A DNA stretch of 64,000 nucleotides from Bifidobacterium minimum (GCF_000741645.1 NZ_JGZD01000006.1:124001-188000), one strand, 5' to 3'; shown: positions 1-9,370, numbered from the stretch's first letter. A program made the numbers and translations. Notes: generated by a model not told the origin, from the sequence alone.

Positions 1-306
1 GCCGATGCGAGGACCTTCTCGGGCCTTGCCGGCGTGGGCGATCTCATCGCCACATGCGGGTCCTCCCTGAGCCGCAACTACACGTTCGGTGCGAATCTGG
101 GCAAGGGGATGAGCGTCGATGAGGCCACGCGGGTGAGCAACGGGGTCGCGGAGGGAGTCCCGACCACGGCGGCCGTCGTCGGTCTGGGCAGGCGCCTCGG
201 GGTGGAGACCCCGCTGGCGTCGGCGATGGATCGTGTTCTTCGTGAGGGGATTTCGTGCTCACAGATGCTTTCGGCGCTTTTCGGGGAGGATATCGTCGAA
301 GAATAG
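1..306 (+). CDS. gpsA: NAD(P)-dependent glycerol-3-phosphate dehydrogenase, C-terminal part
   Basis: The reading frame is open from the first base, so the gene begins before the window and only about 101 C-terminal residues are seen. The piece carries the conserved C-terminal GpsA segment GVGDLIATCGSSLSRNYTFG followed by a glycine-rich stretch and the family's typical ending. GpsA reduces dihydroxyacetone phosphate to sn-glycerol 3-phosphate for phospholipid synthesis in the cytoplasm. The next gene downstream on the same strand is ddl, about 225 bp away, a neighbour pair I recall as common in actinobacteria. The call rests on motif similarity and is quite secure for a fragment. Confidence 0.9.
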   Translation, partial: ADARTFSGLAGVGDLIATCGSSLSRNYTFGANLGKGMSVDEATRVSNGVAEGVPTTAAVVGLGRRLGVETPLASAMDRVLREGISCSQMLSALFGEDIVEE

Positions 307-362
307 GATTGACGCGTGCTCCTGCGGAGGCCGGATCGTCGGCGGACCAGGGGCGCGTGCTG

Positions 363-400
363 CACGACCCGACGCGTGTTGTACGACCCGACGAGTGCTG
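363..400 (+). repeat. Two tandem 19-bp repeats between gpsA and ddl
   Basis: Two adjacent copies of a 19-bp unit built on ACGACCCGACG lie in the 225-bp gap, and a degraded third copy (GAGACCCGATC) follows. I see no gene in this gap. The function is unknown; a small repeat expansion is the simplest reading. Confidence 0.5.
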
Positions 401-531
401 CGCGAGACCCGATCGGCGGTGTATGGAGTCGGCGTGACGGCCGCGCGGCCGGCCGGTGAGGCGTGTGGGCGTGCGGTGACGCGGGTATGACGTGTGGTGA
501 CGGGAACGTGGTGAAGGAAACGAGGTCCGAT

Positions 532-1700
532 ATGGTGAGAAAACGTGTGGCGGTGCTGTATGGTGGGCGCGCGGACGAGCATTCGATCTCGTGCGTGTCC
601 ACCGCGGGCGTTCTGGGGGCGATGGACCGTGAACGGTTCGATCCCGTTCCCGTGGGCATCACGAAGGATGGGCGCTGGATCGTGGGAGGGGACGATCCGC
701 GTGGTTTCCGGCTGGATGCTGATGCTCTGCCCACCGTGGAGCGAACCGCGCGGTCGCGTGACGTCGTCCTCGACCCGTCGCGGGGTGGCGACGGCTTCCT
801 GGTGAGGAACCCGGATGGGACCGTCGAGTCCCTGGGCCACATCGATGTCGTCTTTCCCGTGCTGCATGGTCCGTACGGCGAGGACGGGACGGTGCAGGGA
901 CTGCTGGAGATGATGTCCGTCCCATACGTGGGATGCGGCGTGCTGACCTCCGCGGTGTGCATGGACAAGCACTACACGAAGCTCGTGCTCTCGTCGGCGG
1001 GGATTCCCGTGGCTCCCGGGATCACCGTGGACATGCGCCGGGTGGATCTGGCGTCCGGCCAGGGCGCGACCCGGGGAATAGCCATGCCGTCGATGCCATG
1101 GGCGTCAACGGTGTTCTGGCGCGGATCGATGCCGCGGGTCTTCGGTACCCGGTTTTCGTCAAGCCGTCGAGGGCGGGGTCGAGCTTCGGCGTGACGCGTG
1201 TGGATTCGCCGGACGAGAAGGTCCTGTCCGCGGCGCTGGCCGAGGCCTCCCGCCATGATTGGAAGGTTCTGATCGAGGAGGGGATCGACGGCCGGGAGAT
1301 CGAGTGCGCTGTTCTGGCCGCCCGTCCCACCGATAGGCCGCGGGTGAGCTGGCCTGGCGAGATCGTCCTCGATCGACGGGCCGAGGGCGATGAGCAGTTC
1401 TACGATTTCGACAGCAAGTACACCGATTCGCAGGCGTCCCATGTCGAGGTTCCCGCCAAGCTCCCCCGGGAGGTTCTCGACCGCGTGCGGGACGTCGCGG
1501 CCAGGGCGTTCACCGCGGTCGACGGCACGGGGCTGAGCCGCGTCGACACCTTCGTCACCGCCGATGGACGGGTGACGGTCAACGAGATCAACACGATGCC
1601 CGGCTTCACTCCGATCTCGATGTATCCCCAGGCCTGGGAGGCGACCGGTGTGAGCTATGCCGAACTGATCGGGACGCTGATCGATGGCGCAGGCCGCTGA
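532..1700 (+). pseudogene. ddl: D-alanine--D-alanine ligase, frame broken once
   Basis: The first frame (from ATG 532, with GAGG at 522-525 upstream) gives RVAVLYGGRADEHSIS, the N-terminal Ddl signature, and FPVLHGPYGEDGTVQG, the substrate-binding loop. After about residue 180 the homology moves to the third frame, which supplies PVFVKPSRAGSSFGV, the ATP-grasp Lys region, and the C-terminal VNEINTMPGF metal/ATP-binding motif. The two halves join perfectly if one G is added to the GGGG run at 1073-1076, giving a protein of about 389 residues, normal for Ddl A/B. Ddl makes the D-Ala-D-Ala dipeptide for peptidoglycan. It is usually essential, so a sequence error or a programmed or phase-variable slip should be weighed against true gene loss. 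Identity is sure; functional state is not. Confidence 0.85.
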
Positions 1701-1799
1701 CGCGGTTGAATGACGCGGTTGAATGACGCGGTGGTTACCGACGCGGCGGCAATGACGCGGTCTGGACATACGGAGAACACGCAATGGCAGGAGGCTGAT

Positions 1800-2906
1800 A
1801 TGAGTGGCTGGGATGACGGGTCGTATGGTTCTGGTGCCGGAACGCCGCCGACCGGCCCCGCCGGTTCCGGGCCGGAACCTCCGCGCGAATCCGACGATCG
1901 GCGGCCATGGCCGTTCGCCCCGCGTGACTGGACGGTCGTTCGGCGGAGGTTCTCCCATGTGGGGGCGGGCCTGTCCGTCATGCTGCTGCTGTGGATCTCG
2001 CTGCAGCTGATCGTCTATGCGCTGCTGGCCCTCGTCGTTCCGCGGTCCTCGGATGGATCGTTTCCCACCTGGATGACGCTGCTGTCATCCAGCGGCCCGC
2101 TGTACCTCGTGGCGATGCCGCTGTCGCTGGTCGTTCTGACCGCGGTCCCCCGGCTGCCGACGCGCCGGTTCTCCATGGGCGCGGGGGAGTTCGTCAGGCT
2201 TCTTGTCGTCTGCGTCCCGTTGATGTACGCCGGCAGCATCATCGGTTCCGTTCTGGCCGCGCTGCTGTCGGGCGGCACCGCGTCCAACGGGTTGGACGAT
2301 CTTCTTCTCGGATCCGATACGCCCACCATGGTGCTGTTCGTGGTCATCCTCGCCCCGATCTTCGAGGAGTGGATGTTCCGCAAGCAGATCATCGATCGTC
2401 TCAGGGCCTACGGCGAGCGGACGGCGATCCTGATATCGGCCCTCGCCTTCGCGCTGTTCCATCTGAACATCTACCAGTTCTTCTACGCCTTCGGGCTGGG
2501 GCTGGTGTTCGGCTACGCCTACATGCGCACCTCCCGGCTGAGATACAGCGTGGCGATGCATATGATCATCAACCTCAACGGTTCGGTCATAGCCCCGTGG
2601 GTTCTGTCGTTGCTGGGGAAGGACACTCTGGATGCCATCGACTCCGGCTCCATCCAGGCCGTGGAAAGCGCCGTCGCGTCGGCGGGGGTGGGCGTCGCCA
2701 TATATCTCGTCTATGCCTTCGCGCTGATGGCCGTGATCATCCTCGGCGTGGTCATCCTTGTCCGGGATCGCCGGCGTATCGAATTCTACGTGGCTCCCTA
2801 TGAGCTTGGCCGTGGCGTGCGGGCCAGGGCCGCGTTCCTGAATCCCGGGATGGTCGTCTATGCCGTGCTGTGCCTGTCGGTTATGGTCATCACCATGATC
2901 ATGTGA
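1800..2906 (+). CDS. CPBP family intramembrane glutamic endopeptidase
   Basis: ATG 1800 is preceded by GGCAGGAGG, which favours it over the upstream in-frame start at 1710. The protein (368 residues) has a Pro/Gly-rich cytoplasmic N-terminus of about 45 residues and then roughly eight hydrophobic segments. The three CPBP/ABI motifs are present: FEEWMFR (the EExxxR catalytic pair), FALFHLN and HMIINLN. The family comprises Rce1-like membrane proteases often linked to prenyl-protein maturation or bacteriocin self-immunity; the substrate here is unknown. It stands alone, converging on the MscS gene. Confidence 0.85.
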   Translation: MSGWDDGSYGSGAGTPPTGPAGSGPEPPRESDDRRPWPFAPRDWTVVRRRFSHVGAGLSVMLLLWISLQLIVYALLALVVPRSSDGSFPTWMTLLSSSGPLYLVAMPLSLVVLTAVPRLPTRRFSMGAGEFVRLLVVCVPLMYAGSIIGSVLAALLSGGTASNGLDDLLLGSDTPTMVLFVVILAPIFEEWMFRKQIIDRLRAYGERTAILISALAFALFHLNIYQFFYAFGLGLVFGYAYMRTSRLRYSVAMHMIINLNGSVIAPWVLSLLGKDTLDAIDSGSIQAVESAVASAGVGVAIYLVYAFALMAVIILGVVILVRDRRRIEFYVAPYELGRGVRARAAFLNPGMVVYAVLCLSVMVITMIM

Positions 2907-3021
2907 TTCCCGCATCCGCCTCCGTATTCTCCCGTATTCGCCCCCGTATTCACCTCCGCCCTCGCGGTGCCGATACCGCGGCCCCTCCGCGGCCGTCACT
3001 GTCCTCCGTCACGGCCCTCCG

Positions 3022-3810
3022 TCACTGCCCTATGGCGGCCCTTTGTTCGATGAAGTCCGCGCTGGCCAACGCCCTTACCGTCGCGTCGCGGATCGTCGAG
3101 GCGAGGACGCCGGGCGCCGCGAACACCAGAACGCTTCCCTCGATTCCGTAGGGGGAGAACCCGGAGAATCTCACCAGAACCGAGCCGGATGGCGTCGCCA
3201 TGTCCGCGGTTGCGGACCGGACCCGCGTGATGATCCATCGTTCGGCGTCGTCCACCGGGGTTCCCGCCTTGATGGTGAAGGGGACGTCCACGCAGGATTC
3301 GTTCGCGGGGACGATTCGTTCGAGCGCGGACGTGTTGAGCACGGAGTTCGGGATGACGAGCTTGTTCCCGTTGCGTTCGAGCATCACGGTCTGCCGCCAG
3401 GTGATGTCGGTGACCGTTCCCGTGGTTCCGGCGATGGCGATGAGATCGCCGGGATGGATGACGTGCCCCATCATCAGACCGAAGCCGCCGACGATGTTGG
3501 CGATGGTGTCCTTGAGACCCAGGGACAGGGCCAGGCCTCCGATGCCGAGCGCGGTGACCAGCGTCGTCGGATTGATGCCGAAAACCGGCTGAAGCACGAT
3601 GGCGGCGGCCACCGTCCATATCAGAACGCGTGCGAGATTGACGAATATGGATACGCTGGGTATGTGCGAGCGATCGAGCGCGTGCCGAAGAATCGACACC
3701 AGCACCTTGGTGGCGATGGCCGCCGCCACCACCACGACCAGAAGGAGCGCGATGCGGTTGGCGTTCGTCGTGAACCAGTTTCCGATGGTGATGATCAGCT
3801 CGTCGTTCAT
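3022..3810 (-). CDS. Small-conductance mechanosensitive channel (MscS family)
   Basis: The 262-residue protein has two or three N-terminal membrane spans, then a Gly/Ala-rich pore helix containing LVTALGIGGLALSLGLKD, and the beta domain with LMMGHVIHPGDLI and the ITWRQTVMLERNG strand. Length and domain order fit minimal MscS channels, which release solutes on hypo-osmotic shock. Its ATG overlaps the adenosine deaminase stop codon as ATGA, so it is the last gene of a three-gene operon (lipase-like protein, deaminase, channel) in which each start overlaps the previous stop. Confidence 0.9.
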   Translation of the reverse strand: MNDELIITIGNWFTTNANRIALLLVVVVAAAIATKVLVSILRHALDRSHIPSVSIFVNLARVLIWTVAAAIVLQPVFGINPTTLVTALGIGGLALSLGLKDTIANIVGGFGLMMGHVIHPGDLIAIAGTTGTVTDITWRQTVMLERNGNKLVIPNSVLNTSALERIVPANESCVDVPFTIKAGTPVDDAERWIITRVRSATADMATPSGSVLVRFSGFSPYGIEGSVLVFAAPGVLASTIRDATVRALASADFIEQRAAIGQ

Positions 3811-5034
3811 GCGCCCGTGTTCGTCCCTTCCGCGTCCGTCCCTTCCGTATTAGTCCCGTCCGCGTCCGTCCCCTTCATGCCTGCCACTTTCGCCTTCCCC
3901 TCGTCATCGTCGTGAAGACGGAGCCTGAGCCATGCGTCATGCATGGCAAGCATCCGTCGTCTCTCGTCCTCGTCGACGAACGACGCCTCTATGGAGTTGC
4001 GCGCCATGGTCGCCAGATCCTTCAACGCGATTCCCGCGTCCCGCTCCAACGCACGGTAGTTGTCGGCGATGTAACCGCCGAAATAGGCGGGATCGTCGGA
4101 GTTGAGCGTGACCTTCACCCCTGCGTCCAGAAGGGCGGCGATGGGAAGATCACGCACCGAGGACGCCACGTGGAGGCGCGTGTTCGATAGGGGGCACATG
4201 GTCAGCGGGATGTCGTCGGCCGCCAGACGCCTGACCACGCCGGCGTCGTCGGCGCTGTGGACGCCGTGGTCGATGCGTTCCACGTGAAGCAGGTCCAGCG
4301 CCTGCGACACATATCCGGCGGGTCCCTCCTCCCCGGCGTGCGCCACGCGATGCAGACCCATGCGGCCGGCCCTGTCGAACACCCCCGTGAACAGCGAAGG
4401 TGGGTATCCCACTTCGGCGGAGTCCAGCCCGATGCCGACGAGGTCCCCCACGCGGTGCTCCACGGCGTCCAGCGTCCGCTCGGCCGATTCGACGGGGAGA
4501 TCGCGCACGATGCACAGGATGAGGGAGCTGGTGATGCCCCAGCGCTCGCGTCCCAGACGCATCCCCTCCAGAAGACCGTCCATGACGGTGTCGATGGACA
4601 GTCCGTTGCCCATATGGACCTGAGGGTCGAAGAAGATCTCGCTGTGCAGAACGCCGTCATGGGAGGCGCGTTCAAGATAGGCCAGCATGAGGTCGCGGAA
4701 GTCGTCCGCCGTGCGCAGGACGGCCATGAGCCGATAGTACAGATCGAGGAACGACTGCAGGTCGTCGAACTGGTATTGACGCCGCAGCGTCGCCAGATCC
4801 GTCCATGGAAGGGCCACGGAATTCCTTCGTGCCAGCTCAAGGGCCAGATCCGGCTCCAGCGTCCCCTCGATATGCAGGTGAAGCTCCGCCTTGGGGAGTG
4901 ACGTCAGCGGATCGGCGGCCTCCGTCGCGATGGAGGCGTTCGGCCGTCCGAGAATATCGGCGGGGAATGCGGAGGATAGCGGGGATACGGGGGATACAGG
5001 GGGTGTGGGGAACGTGGGGGGATGACGATGTCAT
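3807..5034 (-). pseudogene. add: Adenosine deaminase, N-terminal frame broken
   Basis: The body reads as a full adenosine deaminase: LPKAELHLHIEGT (zinc-binding HxH), HAGEEG (catalytic Glu), ERIDHG, MCPLSNTRL and NSDDPAYF (second metal Asp region). In this frame there is no ATG, GTG or TTG between a TGA and the HxH motif. An ATG at 5034, overlapping the upstream gene's stop as ATGA, sits one frame away. Removing one C from the six-C run (reverse complement of 5016-5021) joins it to the catalytic frame. The protein deaminates (deoxy)adenosine to (deoxy)inosine in purine salvage. The C-terminus ends in a Thr/Asp/Gly repeat tail. A non-canonical start is an alternative to a frameshift. Confidence 0.8.
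4981..5021 (+). other. Five-run G-quadruplex-capable tract at the 5' end of add
   Basis: On the plus strand five runs of 4, 5, 5, 4 and 6 guanines (4981-4984, 4989-4993, 4999-5003, 5007-5010, 5016-5021) are separated by loops of 3 to 5 bases. This satisfies the usual G4 pattern with one spare run. The add mRNA carries the C-rich complement, so any quadruplex would form in the non-transcript DNA strand. The last run is also the likely site of the add frameshift. Confidence 0.75.
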
Positions 5035-6305
5035 GCGGATTCTCCTTCAGAGGTCGATGCGATGCCGCTGTCCCGTGCCGGATGGGAGGGGATCGTCGGT
5101 TCCGGTGTCAGGCCGCGGATCCTGTTGCGCATCAATGCGGCTTTGGCGAACAGGTTGACCGCGGCGAGGATGTTGCGCCTATCTTGAGAGGATAGTCCCG
5201 CGAACGAGGAGATCATGTCCGGAAGGGCCCTCGGGATAACTCCCAGCATCCCGCGCATGGTGTCGGCGCCGCTGGACTCGAGCGTCGAGAAGAGCGCATC
5301 CACGGTCCGTCGCCGTTGCTCGACGGAGAGGCCCTCGATCCACGAGTTCAGCGTCTTGTTGAAGTATTGCGAGCTTGGCGATACCGCCGGCATGCGGACG
5401 AGAATCCCATCGTTGATCTGCCAGGAGAACGCGTCGTGCTGCATCAGTCCTTTCTGGTCCGATTCGACCACGGTGCAGGGTTCCGGAGTGTCGAAGATCA
5501 TGCCGACGATGGAGGAATCGGGGATGATCTTGCGGATCCGTCCGATGACGTTCCGGTATCGGGGTCCGCACACGACGTCGCTGGGGAATCCCGGGCCGTC
5601 CAGACTATAGGCGAGTGAGATCCTTTCCTGAACGGCCTTCGGCGCCTCGATCGCGGCGTAGACGGCCAGGTTCCCGCCTTTGGAATGGCCGGTGGTGACG
5701 ATCCGTCCCCGTGGCCAGATCCCGGCCACGCGGGTGAGGTATCGGACGGCGGACTCCTGGGCCGGCACCGGATATTGGAAGGTCATGTTGAAATCCTCGC
5801 GCCACCCCGTGAAGGATTCGTCCGTTCCACGGTACGCCACCACAAGGGTTCCGTCGGGAAGCATCATCGTCTGGGCGGCGAACTGGGTCTGGTGCTCGCA
5901 GCTTACATGCTCCTGCACGGCTCCGATTCGGATCGGAGAGAAGCGCGGGCTTGCGCCGACGGCCTCGACGAGCCGGCGCGTGTTGTCGGGGCGTCCCAGT
6001 CCGGTGTGGTTGCCGGCGAAATCGAAGTCGGCTTCCAGAAGCATGGCGGACGTCTCCGCGATCGTCGGGCCATCGAACGGCGCCCGCAGCATGGTCGTCA
6101 GGGATGTCCAGGGATGCCGGAGATCGGCCCGTCCCGCCCGCCTCCACCAGGTGGATAGACGCGGCTCCTGATCGTCGAGCCTCGGTACGGACGGCGGGAG
6201 ACGCTCGTATGACAGGCAGGCGAGCACAAGGGCGTCGATCTCCCCGAATGGACGGGAGTCGAAGTCCTCGGTGGTGGAGGTGACGTAGTCGATGATGCTG
6301 CCCAT
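5031..6305 (-). CDS. Lipase-like alpha/beta hydrolase (Mbeg1-like/DUF2974)
   Basis: ATG 6305 is preceded by AAGGGGA at suitable distance; an earlier ATG at 6338 is possible. The protein (424 residues) shows the nucleophile elbow VTTGHSKGGNLA (Ser in GHSKG), preceded by LVVAYRGTDESF, the oxyanion-hole strand of class 3 lipase-like folds. This pattern matches DUF2974/Mbeg1-like proteins common in Firmicutes and bifidobacteria. No signal peptide is visible, so it is probably cytoplasmic. Substrate is unknown. Its stop overlaps the add ATG, making it the first gene of the operon. Confidence 0.8.
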   Translation of the reverse strand: MGSIIDYVTSTTEDFDSRPFGEIDALVLACLSYERLPPSVPRLDDQEPRLSTWWRRAGRADLRHPWTSLTTMLRAPFDGPTIAETSAMLLEADFDFAGNHTGLGRPDNTRRLVEAVGASPRFSPIRIGAVQEHVSCEHQTQFAAQTMMLPDGTLVVAYRGTDESFTGWREDFNMTFQYPVPAQESAVRYLTRVAGIWPRGRIVTTGHSKGGNLAVYAAIEAPKAVQERISLAYSLDGPGFPSDVVCGPRYRNVIGRIRKIIPDSSIVGMIFDTPEPCTVVESDQKGLMQHDAFSWQINDGILVRMPAVSPSSQYFNKTLNSWIEGLSVEQRRRTVDALFSTLESSGADTMRGMLGVIPRALPDMISSFAGLSSQDRRNILAAVNLFAKAALMRNRIRGLTPEPTIPSHPARDSGIASTSEGESA

Positions 6306-6461
6306 GAGTGTCGATCCCCTTGATCCCGTGCCGGCCATGGTGGCGCGCGCCCTGTGATCAGCCGGTTCATGCCGGTTATAGGTCCTATCGTATTGCTTTT
6401 CGCGTGGAACGCCGGTTATGCCGTGGTGGCGTGGTGACGTCCTTCTCGTAGAGTGGGACGC

Positions 6462-7760
6462 ATGTCCGATGAGATTGGTGATGGTGGCGTCGATGTGCTG
6501 GTGGGTGGATTTGGTCCGCTCAACGGTGAATCGTGCCGTGGAATCGAATGGGTTACGGTTGCCGGCGACGAGGGTGGTGGTTCCCGTGCCGGAGATGAGG
6601 GTGGCGATGCCGGGCGTGAGGTCGGCTCCGTGGCGCGTGGGCTGGTCGCCGACCTTCCCTCACCGACATGGCTGCTGCGATGGAGGGACGTCATCGTGGC
6701 GGTTCTGGAGAACACCGGCGAGCTGGCGTCCATGCGGCTGTCCTTGCACGGGGGGCGTCCCTCGCTGATGATGCTTTCCAGGGTCGCGGTTCCCGGCGAG
6801 GGGCCCACGCATGCGGTGGCGACGCATGACGACCGGGGTTCGGCCGTCGTGCTGGTGGCCGACTACGGCGATGGGACCATCGCGGTGCATGGGCTTGACG
6901 AGGCGGGAAGGATCTGCGAATCGAAGCAATCCATTCCGGCTCCGGCCGGTCATGGCCCGCTTCCCGCTCAGGAAGGACCGCATGCGCATTGGATCCTTCC
7001 GCTTCCGGATGGGCGTGTGCTGACCACGGATCTGGGCGCCGACCGCGTGCATGTCCATGAGTGGGACGATGGCGTTCTGCGACGCGTCGGATCGATCGTG
7101 CTGCCGGCGGGGACGGGCCCGCGCGATATGCATCTGCTGCCCATGCCGGATGGCGGCTGGCGCGTGGCCGTCGTCGGCGAATGGGGCGGGGACGTGACGG
7201 TCCTCGATCTGGGGGCGGGCCACGCCGCCTCCGTCCCCGCTCCCGGTTCCGACGACGATGCCTCCGCTGACGACGGCCGGTCCGGGCGTTGCGTCCAGCG
7301 CATCTCTCTGTCGGCGGCGCCGGGCGATCAGGCCGCGTCGCTGGCCTTCGTGCCCGATGCCGCGTGGCGTCCCGTCCGGGAGCGGACTTCGTCGGCGTCA
7401 TCGGACGGCATGGCCTACGTGGGACTGCGAGGGTCGGACAGAATCATGGCGCTGCGGTGGTCGCAGGGAAGGCTGTCCTATGTACCGGCATGGGGTGGGC
7501 ATGACGGCGGTGGTCGGAGTGGCTTCCCGGACGACCCATCCGCCGATCGTTCATGGCGTGAGCGTGGAGTCTCCAGCGGCGGCGGACGCCCGCGTCACAT
7601 TCTGGCGTATGGGCGGATGCTGGTCGTGTCCAACGAGACGTCGAATCATCTGGACGTCTTCGGCATCGCCGATGATGGTCGCCCCGTCGCCCGTGACGTC
7701 GTGTCCGTGGGATCACCGACCGTCACGCTGCCCATCGGGGAGCCCGGCGTCGCGCGGTGA
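6462..7760 (+). CDS. Lactonase family beta-propeller protein
   Basis: The 432-residue protein carries repeated blade motifs of the 6-phosphogluconolactonase YbhE/Pgl type: EGPHAHWILPLPDG, TTDLGADRVHVHEW and GTGPRDMHLLP. These residues line the active site of seven-bladed lactonases. ATG 6462 is chosen over GTG 6453; neither has a strong ribosome site. Members hydrolyse 6-phosphogluconolactone or related lactones, but substrate cannot be told from sequence, and bifidobacteria mainly use the fructose-6-phosphate shunt. There are glycine/serine-rich insertions near residues 45-65 and 350-375. Confidence 0.75.
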   Translation: MSDEIGDGGVDVLVGGFGPLNGESCRGIEWVTVAGDEGGGSRAGDEGGDAGREVGSVARGLVADLPSPTWLLRWRDVIVAVLENTGELASMRLSLHGGRPSLMMLSRVAVPGEGPTHAVATHDDRGSAVVLVADYGDGTIAVHGLDEAGRICESKQSIPAPAGHGPLPAQEGPHAHWILPLPDGRVLTTDLGADRVHVHEWDDGVLRRVGSIVLPAGTGPRDMHLLPMPDGGWRVAVVGEWGGDVTVLDLGAGHAASVPAPGSDDDASADDGRSGRCVQRISLSAAPGDQAASLAFVPDAAWRPVRERTSSASSDGMAYVGLRGSDRIMALRWSQGRLSYVPAWGGHDGGGRSGFPDDPSADRSWRERGVSSGGGRPRHILAYGRMLVVSNETSNHLDVFGIADDGRPVARDVVSVGSPTVTLPIGEPGVAR

Positions 7761-7797
7761 TCGCGTGAGGGGCCTCCTCCCTACGGGGGCCTCGTCC

Positions 7798-8844
7798 CTA
7801 CGCGGGGTCCCCGTCCGGCGTGATCCGGGCCAAGGCCAGAGCGTCGTCCCTCCCCGGACATTGCGGGACGCCGCCCTGGCTGTGGGCGATGGCGAGTGAT
7901 GCGGCCGCGTTCGCGATGCGGACGGAGTCGATGAGAGACCATCCCTGTGCCAGCATGGCGCATAGAGTGCCGGTATGACAGGAGCCCGCCGACCGCGTGT
8001 GGATGGGCTCGGTGGGGAAGCCCTCGACGTGGGTGAGTATTCCGCCCGGCTCCCGCACCCATGCGCCGCGGGACCCGGCGCGAAGCACAAGGGGCGCGTG
8101 GAGCGCCGCTCCGAGTTCCGTGCACAGTATGCCCATGGATTTGTCGAAGGAGCCCCCGACGGTCATGGCGCTGCTGTAGTCGATGTCGACTCCGAGCCTT
8201 TGGGTCAGTTTCTCCGCCTCCTGACGGTTGCATGACCACAATGGGCGTGCCAGGACGGTGTCCTCGATGAGATGGTCGCTGACGAGATCCAACGAGCGGG
8301 TGGGATTGATGACGATCCCATACTCGCGGTGCAGCGGGTTCGATTCGGGACGCCGGAGAAACGCGTCGAGTCCTGATGCGGAGTGGTCCATCAGGCTGTT
8401 GCCGCTGATGTGGACGATGTCCGAGGGCTTCGGCTCGATGTCGTCGAATATGTCGTCCGCCCCCTGGGCCTCCGCCCCGTACCGGGCGATGAAGGTCTTC
8501 CTGTCGCCGTCATTGAGGACGATGCGGAATCCGGTGTCGGAATCGATGCGGTCCTGCCCTATGTGGTCGATGCCGTGGGTGGCCATAGCGGTGCGGATCG
8601 CGGTGCCCCATATCCCGGTTCCGATGATTCCGGCATGCATGCTGGGCGAGCCCATCCGCTGGACGGCCTGCAGAACCCGGAAGCTCCCTCCCAGGGCGGG
8701 TTCGGCGTCCGCCGCGACGGCAAACCCGCCGGATGGCGGGACGTCGGCCACATCCATCATGATGTCCATCCAGATCTGCCCGAGGGAGATCACGGAGGGT
8801 TCATGGACGATGGCGTCCATCTGTTGGGCTGGCGATGATGCCAT
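7798..8844 (-). CDS. PfkB-family sugar or nucleoside kinase with altered active-site motif
   Basis: ATG 8844 follows an excellent AAGGAGG site. The 348-residue protein has the PfkB N-terminal pattern (SLGQIWMDIMMDV, then ALGGSFRVLQAVQRMG) and the middle segment IVHISGNSLMD. The usual C-terminal signature with GAGD, whose Asp is the catalytic base, is here RSAGSCHTG, so that Asp is replaced by Ser at about residue 288. Flanking residues still align with the family (CHTG follows). It may be inactive, use another base, or have a binding role. It diverges from rpmB. Confidence 0.75.
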   Translation of the reverse strand: MASSPAQQMDAIVHEPSVISLGQIWMDIMMDVADVPPSGGFAVAADAEPALGGSFRVLQAVQRMGSPSMHAGIIGTGIWGTAIRTAMATHGIDHIGQDRIDSDTGFRIVLNDGDRKTFIARYGAEAQGADDIFDDIEPKPSDIVHISGNSLMDHSASGLDAFLRRPESNPLHREYGIVINPTRSLDLVSDHLIEDTVLARPLWSCNRQEAEKLTQRLGVDIDYSSAMTVGGSFDKSMGILCTELGAALHAPLVLRAGSRGAWVREPGGILTHVEGFPTEPIHTRSAGSCHTGTLCAMLAQGWSLIDSVRIANAAASLAIAHSQGGVPQCPGRDDALALARITPDGDPA

Positions 8845-9027
8845 AATGACCTCCTTCGCGTCGGTGCGGCTGAAGCGGCCACCCGCATGGATATCGGGCG
8901 GATGATTTGGGCTTAGCAGTGCATCCTGATGATATTCTGAACGTCGTTTGCCGCTCTGGCCAATCGACGGTGGTCAGGGTGTTCATCGTAGTCCGTCGAC
9001 CGGGAGGGCATGCCGCGCATTCCGCAG

Positions 9028-9056
9028 TTGCATTCCTGAGAAGCATGGGATATAGT
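9028..9056 (+). promoter_or_regulatory. Probable sigma-70-type promoter for rpmB
   Basis: TTGCAT (9028-9033) and TATAGT (9051-9056) are separated by exactly 17 bp, upstream of rpmB with a leader of about 95 bases. It lies in the 312-bp divergent gap 8845-9156, in which I see no other gene. Confidence 0.6.
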
Positions 9057-9156
9057 AGACAAGTTGTGTGCTCGTTCGGCGTCGTGACGCTTTACGTCGG
9101 GAATCGTCGGGTGGGCGTGATGATGTCTTGCAAGACAACGTTTAAGGGAGTCCATC

Positions 9157-9351
9157 ATGGCAGCTCGTTGCGCAGTGTGCGGCAAGGGACCGCAGACCGG
9201 TTACACCGTATCGCATTCGCATATCCGCAATAAGCGCGCCTTCCGCCCGAACCTGCAGCCGGTTCGCACCACCGTTGACGGAGAGAACGTCCGCGTTCGC
9301 GTATGCGTCAAGTGCCTCAAGGCTGGCAAGGTTCAGCGCGTGGCCGCGTGA
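9157..9351 (+). CDS. rpmB: 50S ribosomal protein L28
   Basis: The 64-residue protein begins [20 protein letters not shown] and carries a second [10 protein letters not shown] motif, the paired-cysteine (zinc-binding) form of L28. The size is exactly that of actinobacterial L28. AAGGGAG lies just before the ATG. It is a single-gene unit with its own promoter and a strong hairpin terminator. Confidence 0.97.
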   Translation: MAARCAVCGKGPQTGYTVSHSHIRNKRAFRPNLQPVRTTVDGENVRVRVCVKCLKAGKVQRVAA

Positions 9352-9370
9352 ATCCCAGCGGAGTGATGTC

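Noticed and set aside
78-968. Long minus-strand frame across gpsA and ddl
   Set aside because: Composition is Arg/Ser/Pro-rich and it mirrors true genes on the other strand; no motif is seen.
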